A stretch of 64,000 nt of DNA from Aplysia californica (GCF_000002075.1 NW_004797816.1:258380-322379); one strand, 5' to 3'; counted from the stretch's first letter, positions 1 through 12,368 are shown. Notes: generated by a model not told the origin, from the sequence alone. Made by a program: numbers and translations.

Positions 1-150
1 TGGGGGGGGGGGGGGATATTGAATGAGATGCTAGTAGAAATTGCAGATTCTCATTTGTCTGTTTGTATGAGGGTTTTTTATTTAATTATTGTATATTGTT
101 TTATTGAATTTAGTAAACGTGGAAGTCTGTGGTATCCCAAATTTGAGATT

Positions 151-875
151 TTAACACATTACACCCTAATTCGCACGCGACCGCCCGAGAATTCCCTTAA
201 ACGCGTTCCACCCTGACTCGCCCGCAACCGCCCGCGCCGACCTAGCGTCTTTAGAAACGAAGTCTCGCCCCGACGAGACTCTGGGGCCGAGATTTTGATT
301 TGTATAGTTATAGCAAAAAGTTTCTTCTGTCGTTTGATACTGAAACAAAATTTTTTGGGCCAGTAGTTTTAGTATTAGAGCCAAACGAAGTGCGATCGCG
401 TTACCGACACATCGAAGGTGTCTCGACTTGTTGAAAAGCAACACAATTGAGTTTGAAAAAAGAAAAAACGATGGATTTTAGCAAAAACAAGCATATGACA
501 AATCAGATTACTCAGATTTGGATGAAAACGTTGTAGCAAGAGTTTGGGGCGATTCAGATTGATCAGATGTAGAAAATCTAGAATTTAGATCTAGGGCCCG
601 ACTGCGAGGCTGAGAGTGAGAGTGACGGGTCGGACAACCCGATTGAACTAAAGTTAGAACATTTCCAACTGTTTGCGCATACATAAAGTTATATTTTTCT
701 GAAACTACATTCATTTTTTGTTTTAACTTTTATTTTTTCAGGATTTTTGGAATTTGTTTAGTATTTTTAAAATGTGTTTTTTAAAGGCTTGTATTCACAG
801 GAGGTGGGTTCTTTCCCCTTGCTTAGGATCTAACAATGGACTTCCGGTCCAGACCCTTAGGGTGTAATGTGTTAA
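151..875 (+). mobile_element. piggyBac-type non-autonomous element in a GMPPB intron
   Basis: Ends are a perfect 15-bp inverted repeat, CACATTACACCCTAA (155-169) and its complement (857-871), each flanked by TTAA (151-154 and 872-875), the piggyBac target-site signature. Inside, at about 471-650, is a short acidic coding relic (residues such as DYSDLDENVVARVWGDSD) that looks like the N-terminus of a piggyBac transposase and is interrupted by a stop. No catalytic domain remains, so this is an internally deleted copy of about 725 bp. Perfect ends suggest a fairly recent insertion. It sits upstream of the GMPPB exon at 1024 and so probably within a GMPPB intron. Confidence 0.88.
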
Positions 876-1023
876 TGAAGGAGTAAAAGGATTATTTTTA
901 AAAACTTTGTCTCGGTGGTACAGTATACTTAGGTTTAATTCATTGTGTGCCAGGATTCCATACAACAAACCTAATAAATGGACAATTTTATGTCATTGTT
1001 ATAATTGTATGTAATTTTTCCAG

Positions 1024-1799
1024 GATCCCAGTGCTAAAATTGGCAACAACTGTAGAATAGGGCCCAATGTCACTGTTGGCCCAAATGTGGTCATTGAGGA
1101 TGGAGTGTGCATCAAGCGCTGCACAGTTTTGAAAGAAGCACATATCAAGTCTCACTCATGGTTGGAGTCATGTATTATAGGCTGGAAGTGTGTAGTTGGG
1201 AACTGGGTAGGTATTTTTAGTCAGCCATGTGCTGTAGCCTGTAAAGATTTGTGTTTGTGTGCGTTTGGTGTAAATTGATGACCTGTGTTAAAATTATAGA
1301 GATGAAAGTCTCGATACCATTTTATGAATATCACTCTACTGTTTTATGGGGTTTGGTTTGTTCATGTCTATTCTATTTTTCTTTTGGCTTCTGTATTTTT
1401 TCAACCAAATATTTTCTTTCCTTACTGTGTTGATTTTGTTTATGTTCTTGCCATGGTTGTGGATTGGTTTGAGGGTGCAACTGGTAGGTCCTACCTCTTT
1501 TCTTTCTCTCGGTTGTGCCTGTCGCTAAATAACTTTCAATGTTCTTCTCTTTACTTATATTTTGTTTGGGAGGGGGGGGGGGGGGGGTTGGCTTCTATGA
1601 TAAGGACATGTTCTTATGATTGAATGAAGTTTTTTAACGGTCAGTATGGTTAATATTCTTTTCACAGGTACGTATGGAAAATGTGACAGTACTTGGAGAA
1701 GACGTCATCGTAAAGGATGAACTTTACATCAATGGTGGTCGAATTTTGCCACACAAGTCTATAGGAGAATCCGTCCCAGACCCACAGATCATCATGTAA
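1024..1799 (+). CDS. GMPPB: Mannose-1-phosphate guanylyltransferase beta, C-terminal exons (partial)
   Basis: Two exons, 1024-1206 and 1668-1799, joined in frame (CAG|GATCCC acceptor, TGG|GTAGGT donor, CAG|GTACGT acceptor), ending in TAA at 1797-1799. The product matches the end of GMPPB, the cytosolic enzyme that makes GDP-mannose from mannose-1-phosphate and GTP for N-glycans, GPI anchors and O-mannosylation. Visible are the left-handed beta-helix hexapeptide repeats ([20 protein letters not shown]) and the family's conserved tail, [20 protein letters not shown] followed by [21 protein letters not shown]. The nucleotidyltransferase domain lies upstream of the window. No break is seen in these exons. 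Annotated one-exon reading frames through 1206 are intron read-through. Confidence 0.96.
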
Positions 1800-2647
1800 T
1801 CGGTGTCGCCCAACCATATGCTCAGAAATTCCTCTTGAAATTCTCATGTTTTTGTTGTTAAGTGTTTGCAGCTTGCCATTGAAGTTCTAAAGGGAGGCTA
1901 AATGCCATTTTACCAAAAATATTTGATGATTTCATCGGAATCACCAGTGCATATTTGATCAAATGAAGTTCGAGCACTGAAGAGAAACTGGGACTGGAAG
2001 AAAAATTATAGGCAATTTTATCTCCCTACTCTAGTTCTAACTCTTGATTAACTCCAGATTTTTCCAGGTCTTTCTGTAAATCCTTCCAGTGGCACGTAGC
2101 CTCTCTTTAAAGCTTTCCTCTTCAGTTGTCTATCTCATTGTCTTACCACAGGTTTTTACCTCGGAGAACTTTGAACACTTAACTCTTTTCACATCATAAT
2201 TATCTAACTACTTAAAAGAGACAGTGTAAGGAGAAAACTTATACATAGAAAATGAATAGGGCCTACCTAATTTTGGTCTTTCCAAAGGAATGAAGCTTAA
2301 AATGTTCAGATACTTTGGGGTTTCAATGTGATTGATGAAGAGATATTATTGTTGATAGAGCCAAGTTAAATCTCAGCAAAGGTTCACTAATCCTCATAAT
2401 TTTAGTTTGACTTTCTGCCATTACTAAGTAGATCTGACTGTTGCCGATAGGTGTAATGCCATTGTGTCCCTCATATTCATAGATGTATGTAATGAAAAAT
2501 ATCAAAGTAACTCGCATTAAGTCTTCCAGGTGCAATGATCTGTGTTTTGACATTATTGCTTCCATCAGCTTTTTATTTTGACGGACAATGCTTTGTTATG
2601 AGAGACTTCAGTCGGTGGGCCAGAATTTACTATATTAACTGGGAAAG

Positions 2648-2653
2648 AATAAA
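2648..2653 (+). promoter_or_regulatory. Candidate GMPPB polyadenylation signal
   Basis: First AATAAA downstream of the GMPPB stop codon, about 850 bp into the presumed 3' UTR. Use of this site is inferred from position only. Confidence 0.35.
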
Positions 2654-5600
2654 TCAAAATCATCTTTAAGAAATTTTGGATTCATTATGAAAGTTATTTG
2701 TGTTGGAACTAAATTTAAGAAATTTATTTTTGTGCATCGTTTGTGGGGTGTTTTTTTTAGTAAGTTAATATTTTTTGTAAGGAAGTTGTGAATTTCTTAA
2801 GTATTTAACAATGAATGTTTTGATTTGAAAAAAATGTGTACATTATCTATTTTTACAATGTTTTAGGCTTATAAAAATGTTTCCAGTGGTGTCAATGTGA
2901 TTGGGATGGGGGGGGGGTTGGGGTATGCACGTTTTAAGGTGTTATAAAAGTATTTGCCATCTCAAGAATTCTATTGCGTTGAAGTGCTGCTTTATAACAA
3001 AAGTGCCTCTTCACATCTTCCATCGTTTGAAGTTCATATGGAGTGAAGAAAATAAGTTGTGTGTTTCGTTTTCTTTTTTTTTTTAATTTATAGTATGGAG
3101 GATCAAATGTACTAAGGAAGAGAGGGCATGCTTTAATTTAAAATGATTTTTATTTCTTGCTATGCAAGTGAAAGTGAGGTTATTATTGGTTTTTGTGCTC
3201 AATCATTACTTCTTACACAAGTGTGTAAACTTCTTCCTCATTACTTTAACCATGTTTTTCCATATGGGAAACTTGTTTAGAAAGTGTTAATTACCTTTAT
3301 TGTTACATCAATTTTGCATTTTTATCAGCACTGTGTCTACAATGTGAGTGTCTGATTTGAGGGATTTTTTGGTTTAATTTCCGTGTCCAACCCACCACTT
3401 TTCAACATTTCTGAGGAAAGCATTTGATTGAGGTTTTTCCTCTTCAGTTTTGTTCTTCAATTTCAATTTTCATGCGAGTCGCTCGTGTATGTTTCACAAC
3501 CTTTTGACCTATTCAGCATGGGGTGATTTTAAAAATCATTTTATCTTTTGAGTGACCATCTTGAGTTCAGCGTTTTGCTTGTTTTTAATTTTGTGCATTG
3601 TGAAGCCATGTTATGCTGTATAGGAAAAAAAATGTCCACTTATATTTTTTTTGTTATTCAACTATGATTGAAGTAGCCTACTAACAAATTTAGTGACTTT
3701 ATTATGAAGAGGGAATTTAAGAGGGACATGTACATTGTATTAAAGTCATGGTCAACATTTATTGTGGGATAATTTATGGATGCATGTAAAGAATGTCTTT
3801 ATAAATTGTAACGAAGTCTGGATGTAATTGCACTACTGTAGAAATTGTCCACAGCGGCCACCCATTGTCAAGGAAAGATGTGGTTCTCTTAGACAGGTGG
3901 AAGTCTTGGACAGTGTCATTGTAATGTTATGAAACAACGCAAGAGGGGAAATGGGAAGTGGTTGTTTGCACGGAAGTGATTGTTTTGGACAGGGTGGTTG
4001 TTAGTGTCAGAGCAGGTTGAACTGTATTGTTTTGAAAGGATGGAGGAGTTGAAAGAAAAGGCAGAGCTAAGACTGAGAGAGTGGCATTTTCATGTTTAGA
4101 CAGAGATGAGTTTAAAATATAGGGAAAATTTTGTCGTCATGTCAGCTTTTGTCTCTTTGAAGATAACATTTCAAATTCAAAAGCCTTTTGGGGTTTCAGT
4201 TCAACGTGTTTTGAAGTATTTCTATGGAGAAAGACATTCCATTCACTTGGGCACATTCTTACATTGCCAGTCTGCTGTCATTTTTCAGCATGACTGCTCT
4301 TTTGTTTGTTGAGATGTGTGTGCATGAATTTTATTGCATACTTTGTGTGGATAAAATCAAAATCTAGCCGAAGAAAGCGTGTGACTACCTCTCCTCATTC
4401 ACCATAAACCCTGTGTGTTCTTGCAAATGAAAAATCCATTTTGCTAAGTCATAATTATGTGGTAGAAAGTTTTAGTGCGTGTATTTTTATATATGGGTCA
4501 AGCTGATTGTTCGAGATTGAGTTCAGCTCTTAGGAAAAAATTCTTAGGTTTTCATTTCAGGAGCAAGGCACTCCACTCTTGATCTTATTCTATAACAAAT
4601 CCAAAATCCAGAATGCCAGGAAAGTTGAGTGAGTGCCCACCCGTGATTGTTGTGATAGAGAATATATGATTCATGTGATGTAAGCTGTTGTGTGTTGAAT
4701 ACATTTTTCCAAATCCATTGAAATGGTTCAGGAATTACCTGTTGTGTTGTTGTAGGTGAAGACAGCGTTTGTTTGAATCAAGATAGGGTACGTACATATA
4801 TATATATATATATTGGTTTTTAAAAGTTATTATGCCAGGGTCCTTTTAAAGACTCAAATGCTGTTCAGTTGTGACGAATAAGCAGCGGTGTAAATAAGTT
4901 GTCATTTTATATAATTTTCAGAGTGAATTTTAAAACCCATGTCTGATGAGACATTTTTGGGGAATTATTTTTTGTAATGGTCAAGCGTACACAGAACCTT
5001 ATACTATACTACATACTACAGACACATGACATTTAGAGGGAATAATTAACAAAATGTCAAAGGGCCTTTTATTTGTGTATTCTTTGATTAGTGAGATCTG
5101 TACATGTACTTACTGAAAATTTAAAAAATGTAGTGTTCTTTCTAAGAAAAAGCCCCAATACAATTGGATGCACAACATCAGGAAGCCGATTGGTTCATTA
5201 TATCTTACTTTACTACCTTATAGATTTACCTGTGCATTTATTTGTGGCTTATAAAGTAACTCATCCTTTCTGCAGGGCTTCTTTCTCTGTGTTAATGTGC
5301 TGGCAGTCATACTACTAGAAAAATATGATTGCATGAACTTTGAATTTTATTTTGTGACACCTAATAGTAATAATACTTGAGGGTCAGTGTGATATGGGTT
5401 TAAGTATTATTTGCATTTGTCACAATTTCTGTTTCGATCAATATTTTAGTTTTGGAAAACTAATTGTACCATTACCCAGTGTGTTGATTTTCATAGCAGT
5501 TCTCCAAGACCCTGTTATGGTGGCTGAACTTTTTTTTTTCAAAATCTCTTTTTTCATTGTTTTTGTGTCAGTAAAAAAATGTTATGAAAATGTGTAGATA

Positions 5601-6256
5601 TCTAGATTTAAAATAGAGCAACATTTGCAGAGATTAAGGTGACAACTTTTAAGAATTCTTAAAGTAGTAAAAGTTCAAGTTCAAAGGCACATTTAGAGAC
5701 ATTTCTGTGGTCTTCAGTTGAATGTAACTCATAACATATGCATTCATTTTTGCAGTTTGTTGAAAGTGAAATTTGGAAACGTTTTATTTCAGTTTTATCA
5801 CCATGAAATGGTTGGTTCATAAATTTGCCATATATTTTTTTACAAATTGTGGTATGTTCTTTGTGAGAAAGGTTTTTGAGTCATATCTACATGACTATGT
5901 GTATGTAATTTATCATTTATTGTCAGTATGACAATGATGTGTGTCTGTGCCAAACTGTTTCAAATTCGTGTATATAAAAGTATGATTTATTTTGTTCCAT
6001 GAAATTGAATTGAAAATATACTTGTTCGTATGTGGAATGCTTTTTGATAGCAATTTTCAAGTTTCAGTCTCTGCTTTTATTTTTGAGTATCATTGACCAC
6101 TGAAAAGGTTGTTTTAAAAATGTTACAAACTTCAAAAGACGCGGCATGTTTCCATTTGGTTAATATGGGCAGTGCCATAAACGTCTGCGTGCTCTTGCTT
6201 TGAGTTAAGTGCACTGTCATACCCAGCAATATAATTTCAACCATCGTGTACTGACT

Positions 6257-6355
6257 ACAGTTGAAGTTCATGTAGTATAATAATTTCAATTTCAACCGTT
6301 GCATTGTGACCGCAATTGAAGTTCATGTAGTGTTATTTCAGTTTCAACCTCTGCA
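6257..6355. repeat. Two-copy tandem duplication (~50 bp unit)
   Basis: The block with TTGAAGTTCATGTAGT followed by TTTCAACC-GTTGCAT occurs twice in a row with small differences, at about 6257-6305 and 6311-6355. Confidence 0.6.
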
Positions 6356-6756
6356 TCCTAACACTGAATGCTAGTCTGATACATTTAGGGTGCAATAGAA
6401 ATATTTTCCAAACTTTTATGTTTTCTCAAAAAGAAATTTTCCAACTATCAACTTTGTAACTTAATAATCCCCAAAAATCATTTGACCAATTTTCAACCTT
6501 TTCTACACATTTAATATGCATGGTCAGTCAGAAGACGCACCTAAAAAAAAATCAAGTCATACTTAATCAGATTTGCAGACTGCAACTGCATGTTTTAAGA
6601 CTTCTTTGGTTTCATTTTGATTTCAATCTGTAAATAAAGAGACTAGCAAAAGGTTAACGTACGGTTGAAATGATTGTGGGATGAAATATCAATAAAATTT
6701 ATTAATTTGGTAGTCTTTCTCTTGAGCGCCCATGGTATGTTCTTTTTTTCTTCTTT

Positions 6757-7345
6757 GTAAGTGATGTATGGCTCTCGCAACTTCATAGGGTCATATGAGT
6801 GCGCATGTATATCTTTTGGTGTTATGAGCATGACACGTAATTTCAAAGGCATTTTTTGGGGGGGGTTCTCATGGTGTAGAGGTACGGTGTTTGCTTCTTC
6901 TCCTTCAATAAGTCCCGCATTCTTCCCCGACAGTGACAGAAAATGTTCTTCTTTGAAATGTTCTCCTTTCACCACCTTTCCTGCCTTCTAATTATTTTAT
7001 GTCATCTGCTTTCCTCTCCACTTTCTGTACCCCCTCCTCTGGGCTCTTGACTCTCTCTACTGCTACTCCTGGCTCCTCCTTACTGCTGCCTTTCAACCAT
7101 ACCTCTGATCTTAGGGTAGGTAGGCCCTAAGATCTAACATAACCTTTTCTCGGATATGGGCGAAAAAAAATTTGGAGGTCCCGTGTGCAAGTTGTGCAGT
7201 TTAAAAATCCCTTGGTGGTCCTAAAATCGATAACATTAACAGTAGGCTTCAGCTGCCACCCAGGCAAAATTCAAAATTAATTCCTACCGCTACCAAACTC
7301 AAAATGCTGTGTCCCATGCGCGTATTTGACCTTATGCAGTTTCGA
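6757..7345 (+). mobile_element. tRNA-derived SINE (diverged) beside an inverted tail fragment
   Basis: From about 6845 the plus strand carries the SINE head (TGGTGTAGAGGTACGGTGTT), then the same body and tail order as the better copy at 16988-17344, ending near TGACCTTATGCAGTTTCG at about 7330. Just before it, 6757-6840, is an antisense piece of the same LINE-type tail (CTCGCAACTTCATAGGGTCA), so two copies meet head to tail in opposite orientation. Divergence from the other copy is considerable, implying an old insertion. Confidence 0.6.
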
Positions 7346-7404
7346 TCAACATAGAACACTTACCTAACCAAAAACAAAAAAGGCAGTTTTTACCTGCTTG
7401 TTGA

Positions 7405-7605
7405 TACAGTGAAACTTAGATACAACAAACTTGAATACCACAAAAACTCAGATTCAACAAAAGGAGACAGATTCCCTGGGAAGGGGGGGGGGGGGGTGTG
7501 GGTTTTTTTTTAATTCATTAAAGTCAACAAAATAACTCAGGATTCAATAAGCACTTCAATGAGTAAACTCCGATTCAATGAAATCTCTCCTGGCAAAGAG
7601 CTCCC
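7405..7605 (+). mobile_element. Terminus of a TA-flanked MITE
   Basis: TA followed by CAGTGAAACTTAGATACAAC and then repeated 'gattcaacaa' words, AGACAGATTCCCTGGG, and a poly-T stretch. The order matches the right end of the complete element at 12481-13273 read backwards. A possible mate end (GTGAGTTTCACTG, then TA) lies at about 13992-14006, which would make a 6.6-kb element holding other insertions; that pairing is uncertain. Confidence 0.5.
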
Positions 7606-9118
7606 ACTAATGAGGCTTTGTGCATTTTTCTCCTGCAGCTTACTATTTACATTGTACTTAGTTGGAGAATAGGCATCAGTGTAGGTGGCACAATGCCATG
7701 CTGCTCATTCCTCCTCTCCAGGATCCATGAAAGGGTCTGCTTGCTGATCGTGCCAGCTATCAGCTGGTTGGATATTCTTCTAGCTTTTCCATGCAGGTTT
7801 GCTGTCTCTCCCCGACCCTCTAGAGACATGAGCTTCCCTTGGTTTTTCCATTGTGTGTGATGTCGTGCCTTCATCCTCTCTTTGGTCGTTGAATAATGCT
7901 GTCAATGCTGCCACGACTGTTGGTGGATCTAATTGCATGGTGCCGCCAATCTCAGCTTAACTACTCTATTCCAAGTCCAAGGGACCATAGATCGCACATA
8001 CACTGTGGATCATTTCATGTCTTACCCTAATCTGTTGCATACATCTTATGCTACCGATCACAAGCCTTCTTTCACACCAACACAATATGTGCTTTGCTGA
8101 CAAGCCCTCAAGAAATTACATGTATGGCGGCTTGTGCCAGAATCGGGAGAGGTCGGATGGAAATTGAGCAGACTTGTGGCTGTAGTGATACTGCGTGTGT
8201 CTAGGAGAAGGGCCTAGGAACAACTAGTGTTTTAGCTGTGGAATGTCAGCAGAGACTCAGACACTTCACAATCATACCTCCCCTCCCTGGCTACTGCACT
8301 ATGATAGGCTAGCTTAGACATAGAATATATGTATAATGCAACTACATGTATGTAATGAATTGCGTGCTAGTCTGAGGATCAAACAGTGCCGTATGCTAGA
8401 CCCTATACTGCAATGCAGCTTGATGGTCAAATTGCTATGAACCCTCAGATTCAGCTAAATTGAAGGTCAGGCCCAACAACTTTATTAATGTATTTGAGTT
8501 TCATTGTACTTGTTCTAAGGTTTTAAGACTAAGAATCTACACATATGTCTTTTGCCCATTACATCAAGTTTTATCAATTCTCTGGCCAACTACCCCCCCC
8601 CCCCCCCCCAAAAAAAAATCCTTATTTTTAATCCCGTATACAGAATAAGAATGAAGTTGGCATTCACATACACTCTCCTTCAATTATTTTATCCAGCACC
8701 TAAATAATCTGCGGTTCATAGAACCAGTTTTGTTTGAAAAATCAACAAATTTTGGACCATTTTAATCCTAGAAATTAGAAAATGAAAATAAATAAATGCA
8801 TGCATCGCAATAAATACAGAAAAAAAGTGCTCACTCTTTTTTCAACATTCAAAGGTCCTGGAGAAATACATGTACAAAACTAGGCAACCTATTACATCTA
8901 AAATTTAGCGTTGCCCCTTTCCATTTCCACCCCTTCACTTTTCAGTTCTGGAGGTAGTTGCTATGCTACATACACAAAAACCAGTTCCTTCGAGTTTTGA
9001 GGCATATACACATGTATACATGTAGGCTACATAATATCTGCGGTCTCCTGCCCTGAGGTTGAGTGGAGGAACACTGAGAGTGGAATGTGTCAAAAGATTT
9101 GCTCACGGCTGTGGTTTC
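7606..9118. other. Intergenic, no gene recognised
   Basis: Short open frames only. A minus-strand frame (7647-7874) includes RISNQLIAGTISKQTLSWIL, which has a transposase-like look but no motif I can name. A C/A homopolymer run lies at 8594-8617. Confidence 0.5.
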
Positions 9119-9300
9119 TTTTTGTTTTAGTAAACCTTTTATTGTACAGCACTTGCAACACAATTAGGCTATACAAGTTCCAAAGATAAGAGGTATTACA
9201 AGAGAGTAACTGTAACAAACACAAAAAAGGAGGAGACAGATATTTGATCATAAAGGAGCACACCACACCAGAGCACCCACCAACCACCTGCTGTGGTTTC
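9119..9300 (-). repeat. LINE 3'-tail repeat, family B, copy 1
   Basis: On the minus strand this ~165-bp repeat runs from a GGTGGTTGGTGGGTGCTCTG head through a CT-rich centre and TTGTAACA to an end reading TTGTGTTGCAAGTGC...TTTACTAAAAC. The same unit recurs at 37818-37985, 40878-41045, 42886-43060 and 60573-60745 (minus) and at 9330-9487 and 13760-13935 (plus). It looks like the 3' UTR of a LINE or a SINE derived from one. Confidence 0.65.
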
Positions 9301-9329
9301 TTTACATGGCACAGCAGTTACAACGTCAA

Positions 9330-9487
9330 GTTACAAGGATGGGTGGTTGGCAGATGCTCTTGTGTAATTAACTTCTTTCCTGTTCTATCAGACATCTATT
9401 CTATCGTCCTTATCTTTCCTCCTTTTGTCTGTTTTTTACACGCTAGTACATTTGTAACACCTCTACTCTGTGGCACTTATACTTAAA
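9330..9487 (+). repeat. LINE 3'-tail repeat, family B, copy 2 (inverted)
   Basis: Opposite-strand copy of the neighbouring repeat: GGGTGGTTGGCAGATGCTCT, the CT-rich centre, TTTGTAACACCTCTACTC, then the degraded tail. With the copy at 9119-9300 it forms an inverted pair only about 30 bp apart. Confidence 0.6.
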
Positions 9488-9489
9488 AT

Positions 9490-9716
9490 GAATGACCTGG
9501 CCTCTCTTGGGTAGCGGATGAGGCAGTCCAGCCTCCCTGAATCTTCCCCAGAGAGATGTCACCGCCGGACCTCCGTAACGGGGCATCTCTGCAACCACAG
9601 TGTTCCAAATCTTGGGGCTTCTCGCTGCACAATGGACAGATCTGATAGTTTGTCTGTTCTGTTTGTACTATTTGTAATAATAGTAGTAGGCCCGAAGCCC
9701 AGAGAAGTGACCAGTT
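9490..9716 (-). mobile_element. LINE ORF2 C-terminal fragment
   Basis: The minus strand encodes QICPLCSEKPQDLEHC followed by RDAPLRR, the CCHC-like zinc knuckle found at the very end of Jockey/I-type ORF2 proteins after the RNase H domain. Reverse transcriptase and RNase H are absent, so this is a short relic. A (TAG)n microsatellite (9728-9752) abuts it. Confidence 0.5.
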
Positions 9717-9752
9717 CTTAATTTTGCTAGTAGTAGTAGTAGTAGTAGTAGT

Positions 9753-10388
9753 GACCTGATTGTGTTGCAAGTCATGTACAACGGTTACTAATTTACGGTA
9801 CCAAAATACAATGTCAAACGGAAAAGCACAAGACCAGGTTTATATGGACCTTCTTGAGTGCTGACCTGGACCACCACATATAAAGACTTTTTAATTTTGA
9901 CATCCAGCGCTGAATCCTCTCAATAGCAGATTTGAGAAACAGCACACGAGACTTCCCAAAGGAAGGACAACGACCACGTGCTCGAGGTCAAGGCCTGGGT
10001 ATTGGAGGAAGTTGGCTGTGGCCTAGCCTGGAGAGGGATGGGCGCCGCCAGGCTTCACCAGCCCAAGACTCGCTGCATGATAGGATACCATACCGGATCG
10101 GTTGTTCTTTTGCAAAATGGACAGGGAAATCCTTCATCCAAACTCGGGTGCTCACTTTTTAAAAAATAATTTTTTTTTAAAGTGAAAAGTGGAGGCACCT
10201 GACAAGGCTCTCTGTTATTACATGTACGGCGCCCCTACGATCCTTGTGGATTATGGGATCAGGGACTGGAAAGCCAAAAAATTACCTACCTTGTAGTCCC
10301 AAACCCTTGAATAAAGGCAAATTTGGAATCCAAGGAATAGCTTGCCCTGCAAAAACATGCAACCCAAGCTGAAGCATCTTATTCTTAA
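9753..10388. other. Intergenic, no gene recognised
   Basis: Open frames at 9932-10169 overlap each other in two frames and show no family motif. Nothing else stands out. Confidence 0.4.
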
Positions 10389-10936
10389 GCCCCGGTTACA
10401 CACAACGATAAATTGTATCAGATTCGTCGTATGCGAGAACTGTCCGTTTTATCGAACTGTGTTGTCTGTTTACCCGTTCCAGTCTATTGTCCAGTTTTCT
10501 TTCGACCGAGGAGATTCCACGTCGTAAGTCCACCATGTTTCTTTGTGACGACATCGATTTGCCTGCACTCTGTGTGAAGGTTTCGAGCCCGGGACCTAAT
10601 GAATGACTGAAGAACGAACACTGTATCTCTAGATTCCGAATATGAAATCAGTTTTCAGATGCGATGATTTTATTTTTTTAATTTTGCGACCCAAGTTTAA
10701 GTTTAATCCTGCGCGGCGGCAAGTTTCAAAGTGACTCTATGTCACAGCACGTCTCCTCCTAATCTGAACGTGATCGCGCAAAAAATATCAAGCAGCGCTT
10801 GATTTCTCGACCGAGTCTCCAAGCCACGGTCCAAATTTTGTACAATTTTTGGTCACACCTAAAGATTTATCGTATGATTGCTAGATCGCCCAGTTTTTGT
10901 ACAGTTTATCATTAGGCCCCTGCGTGTAACTGGGCC
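10389..10936. mobile_element. Possible MITE with GCCC-GGTTACAC ends
   Basis: Left end GCCCCGGTTACACACA and right end (complement) GGCCCAGTTACACGCA are similar inverted termini about 550 bp apart. Target-site duplication is unclear (TAA on the left, TTA on the right), loosely compatible with a PIF/Harbinger element. A minus-strand SINE head-like piece (CTAGAGATACAGTGTTCG, then GGTCCCGGGCTCGAAACC) lies inside at about 10555-10645. Confidence 0.4.
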
Positions 10937-11578
10937 ATTAGTCACAGTGGACAATTTTTCTGCAACAACAAACGTTCATCTCCTCTAAACGTTGGTGTCC
11001 AGCATCTGTGGTATAACATAACGTCTAGGCGCTTCGTTGTCGCACGTAAGGAGATCCGAGTTTGTTTCCGGAGTGGAGCATTTTTTAGCGAGTATCTCGG
11101 TCTTTCTGCTGGGATGTTGTATCTCTCTTAGTCTTAGCCCGAGTTGGCCCTGACAGACAGGGTCGGAAGCCCGCCTCCTACATGATCTAAGTTGTGTCAA
11201 TGGGGATGTAAAATACGCTGGTTATTATGAGGTCTACAGACTTAAACATAAGTTAAAGGACCACCTTGACAGTCAGCCCTAATATTGTTTTTTTAATCTG
11301 AAAAAAAGACAGCAAGAAATATTTTAAAATTGTTTGCTCTGAAAATATTAATGGGTTAACAATGCGTACTGCAACGCTTCCTAAAGGGGCAAAATGACCA
11401 CGTGCAGTACGGGAATCCTCGGGGAATTTTAGCCAAATGTGCTGCTTTTATCGACTTGTGTGCAACACAAAGGACATTCCTCGGCTGGTGCACGTGATAA
11501 AATGAAGTATGGTCTTGAACTGTGTTCACTTTGGTGGCAATAAGCCGCCGTTTGCGCAAAATTCAGTATCGCATCAAC
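10937..11578. other. Intergenic, no gene recognised
   Basis: No coding region or repeat boundary that I can support. Short open frames on the minus strand (10985-11200, 11356-11638) lack motifs. Confidence 0.4.
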
Positions 11579-12190
11579 ATGCCACCAAGACGAAAGCTGA
11601 GAGACTTTGATCGTGCGAGGGCTATGGCATGGCTGCATGATGGAGTTGGACCCAGAGAAGTTGCCAGAAGGCTTGCAGTTGCGGTGTCACATTCTGTCAT
11701 TGTCCTCCTGAAGCAGCGCCATCAAGCCACTGAATCAGCCCAAGACCGCCCACGTGCAGGTCGACCCAAGAAGACCACTCAGAGAGAGGACCAATATGTC
11801 CGCATGCAGGCCCTGCGAAAGCCAACAGCATCAGGCATCGTCTGCGTGCTGCTACCAACACGGCGGTGAGCTCCCAGGCCAGTCGACATCCTCTAGAAGC
11901 TGCCAACATCCGTGCCAGGCGTCCAATCAAGAAACCATTGTCATTGAGAATGGACGTGTGCGTGGGTGGCGACGTCCACATCAGGCAAGCAGGGATCACA
12001 AGAATGCCATGACCAGCAAACAGTCCCGACTTCAACCCCATTGAGAATGTGTGGGGTAAACTTGGCCGGAGAGTCTAGCAGTAGCGGCCGCCACAAGCTA
12101 ACCGACAAGAGCTGCAACAGATCCTGCAGCAGAAGTGGGCAAACCTTCCCCAGGCCTTCATTGCCACCACCATCAACACCATGTGGCGAC
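11579..12190 (+). pseudogene. Tc1-like transposase, internally deleted relic
   Basis: The ATG at 11579 opens a paired-like helix-turn-helix DNA-binding domain (LRDFDRARAMAWLHDGVGPR, EVARRL) followed by the GRPKKTTQRED linker typical of Tc1 transposases. After about residue 90 the reading becomes discontinuous. A catalytic fragment reappears at about 11990-12060, where the conserved DFNPIENVWG block is recognisable in a broken frame, and downstream residues run to about 12190 (TTINTMWRRCLD). Most of the DDE core is missing. A normal Tc1 transposase is about 340 residues. The catalytic fragment is duplicated in inverted orientation (next entry). Confidence 0.8.
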
Positions 12191-12368
12191 GCTGCCTTGA
12201 TTGCAGCTCTTGTCGGTTAGCTGATGGTGGCCGGTACTGTTGGACTTTCCGGCCAAGTTCACCCCACATATTCTCAATGGGGTTGAAGTCGGGACTGTTT
12301 GCTGGCCATGGCATTCTTGTGATCCCTGCTTGCCTGATGTGGACGTCGCCACCCACGCACACGTCCAT
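11950..12368. repeat. 168-bp inverted duplication of the Tc1 catalytic fragment
   Basis: Arm 1 is 11950-12117 and arm 2 is 12201-12368, the reverse complement with roughly ten mismatches by eye, separated by 83 bp. Both arms encode the PNSPDFNPIEN region. A transcript through it would fold into a long hairpin. Confidence 0.85.

Larger units (their letters stand above)
1800..6740. other. GMPPB 3' UTR and intergenic DNA
   Basis: AT-rich sequence without a convincing coding region on either strand. The beginning is probably the GMPPB 3' UTR. A (TA)n run lies near 4797-4812 and a poly-G run near 2909. Short open frames here lack any family resemblance. Confidence 0.6.
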
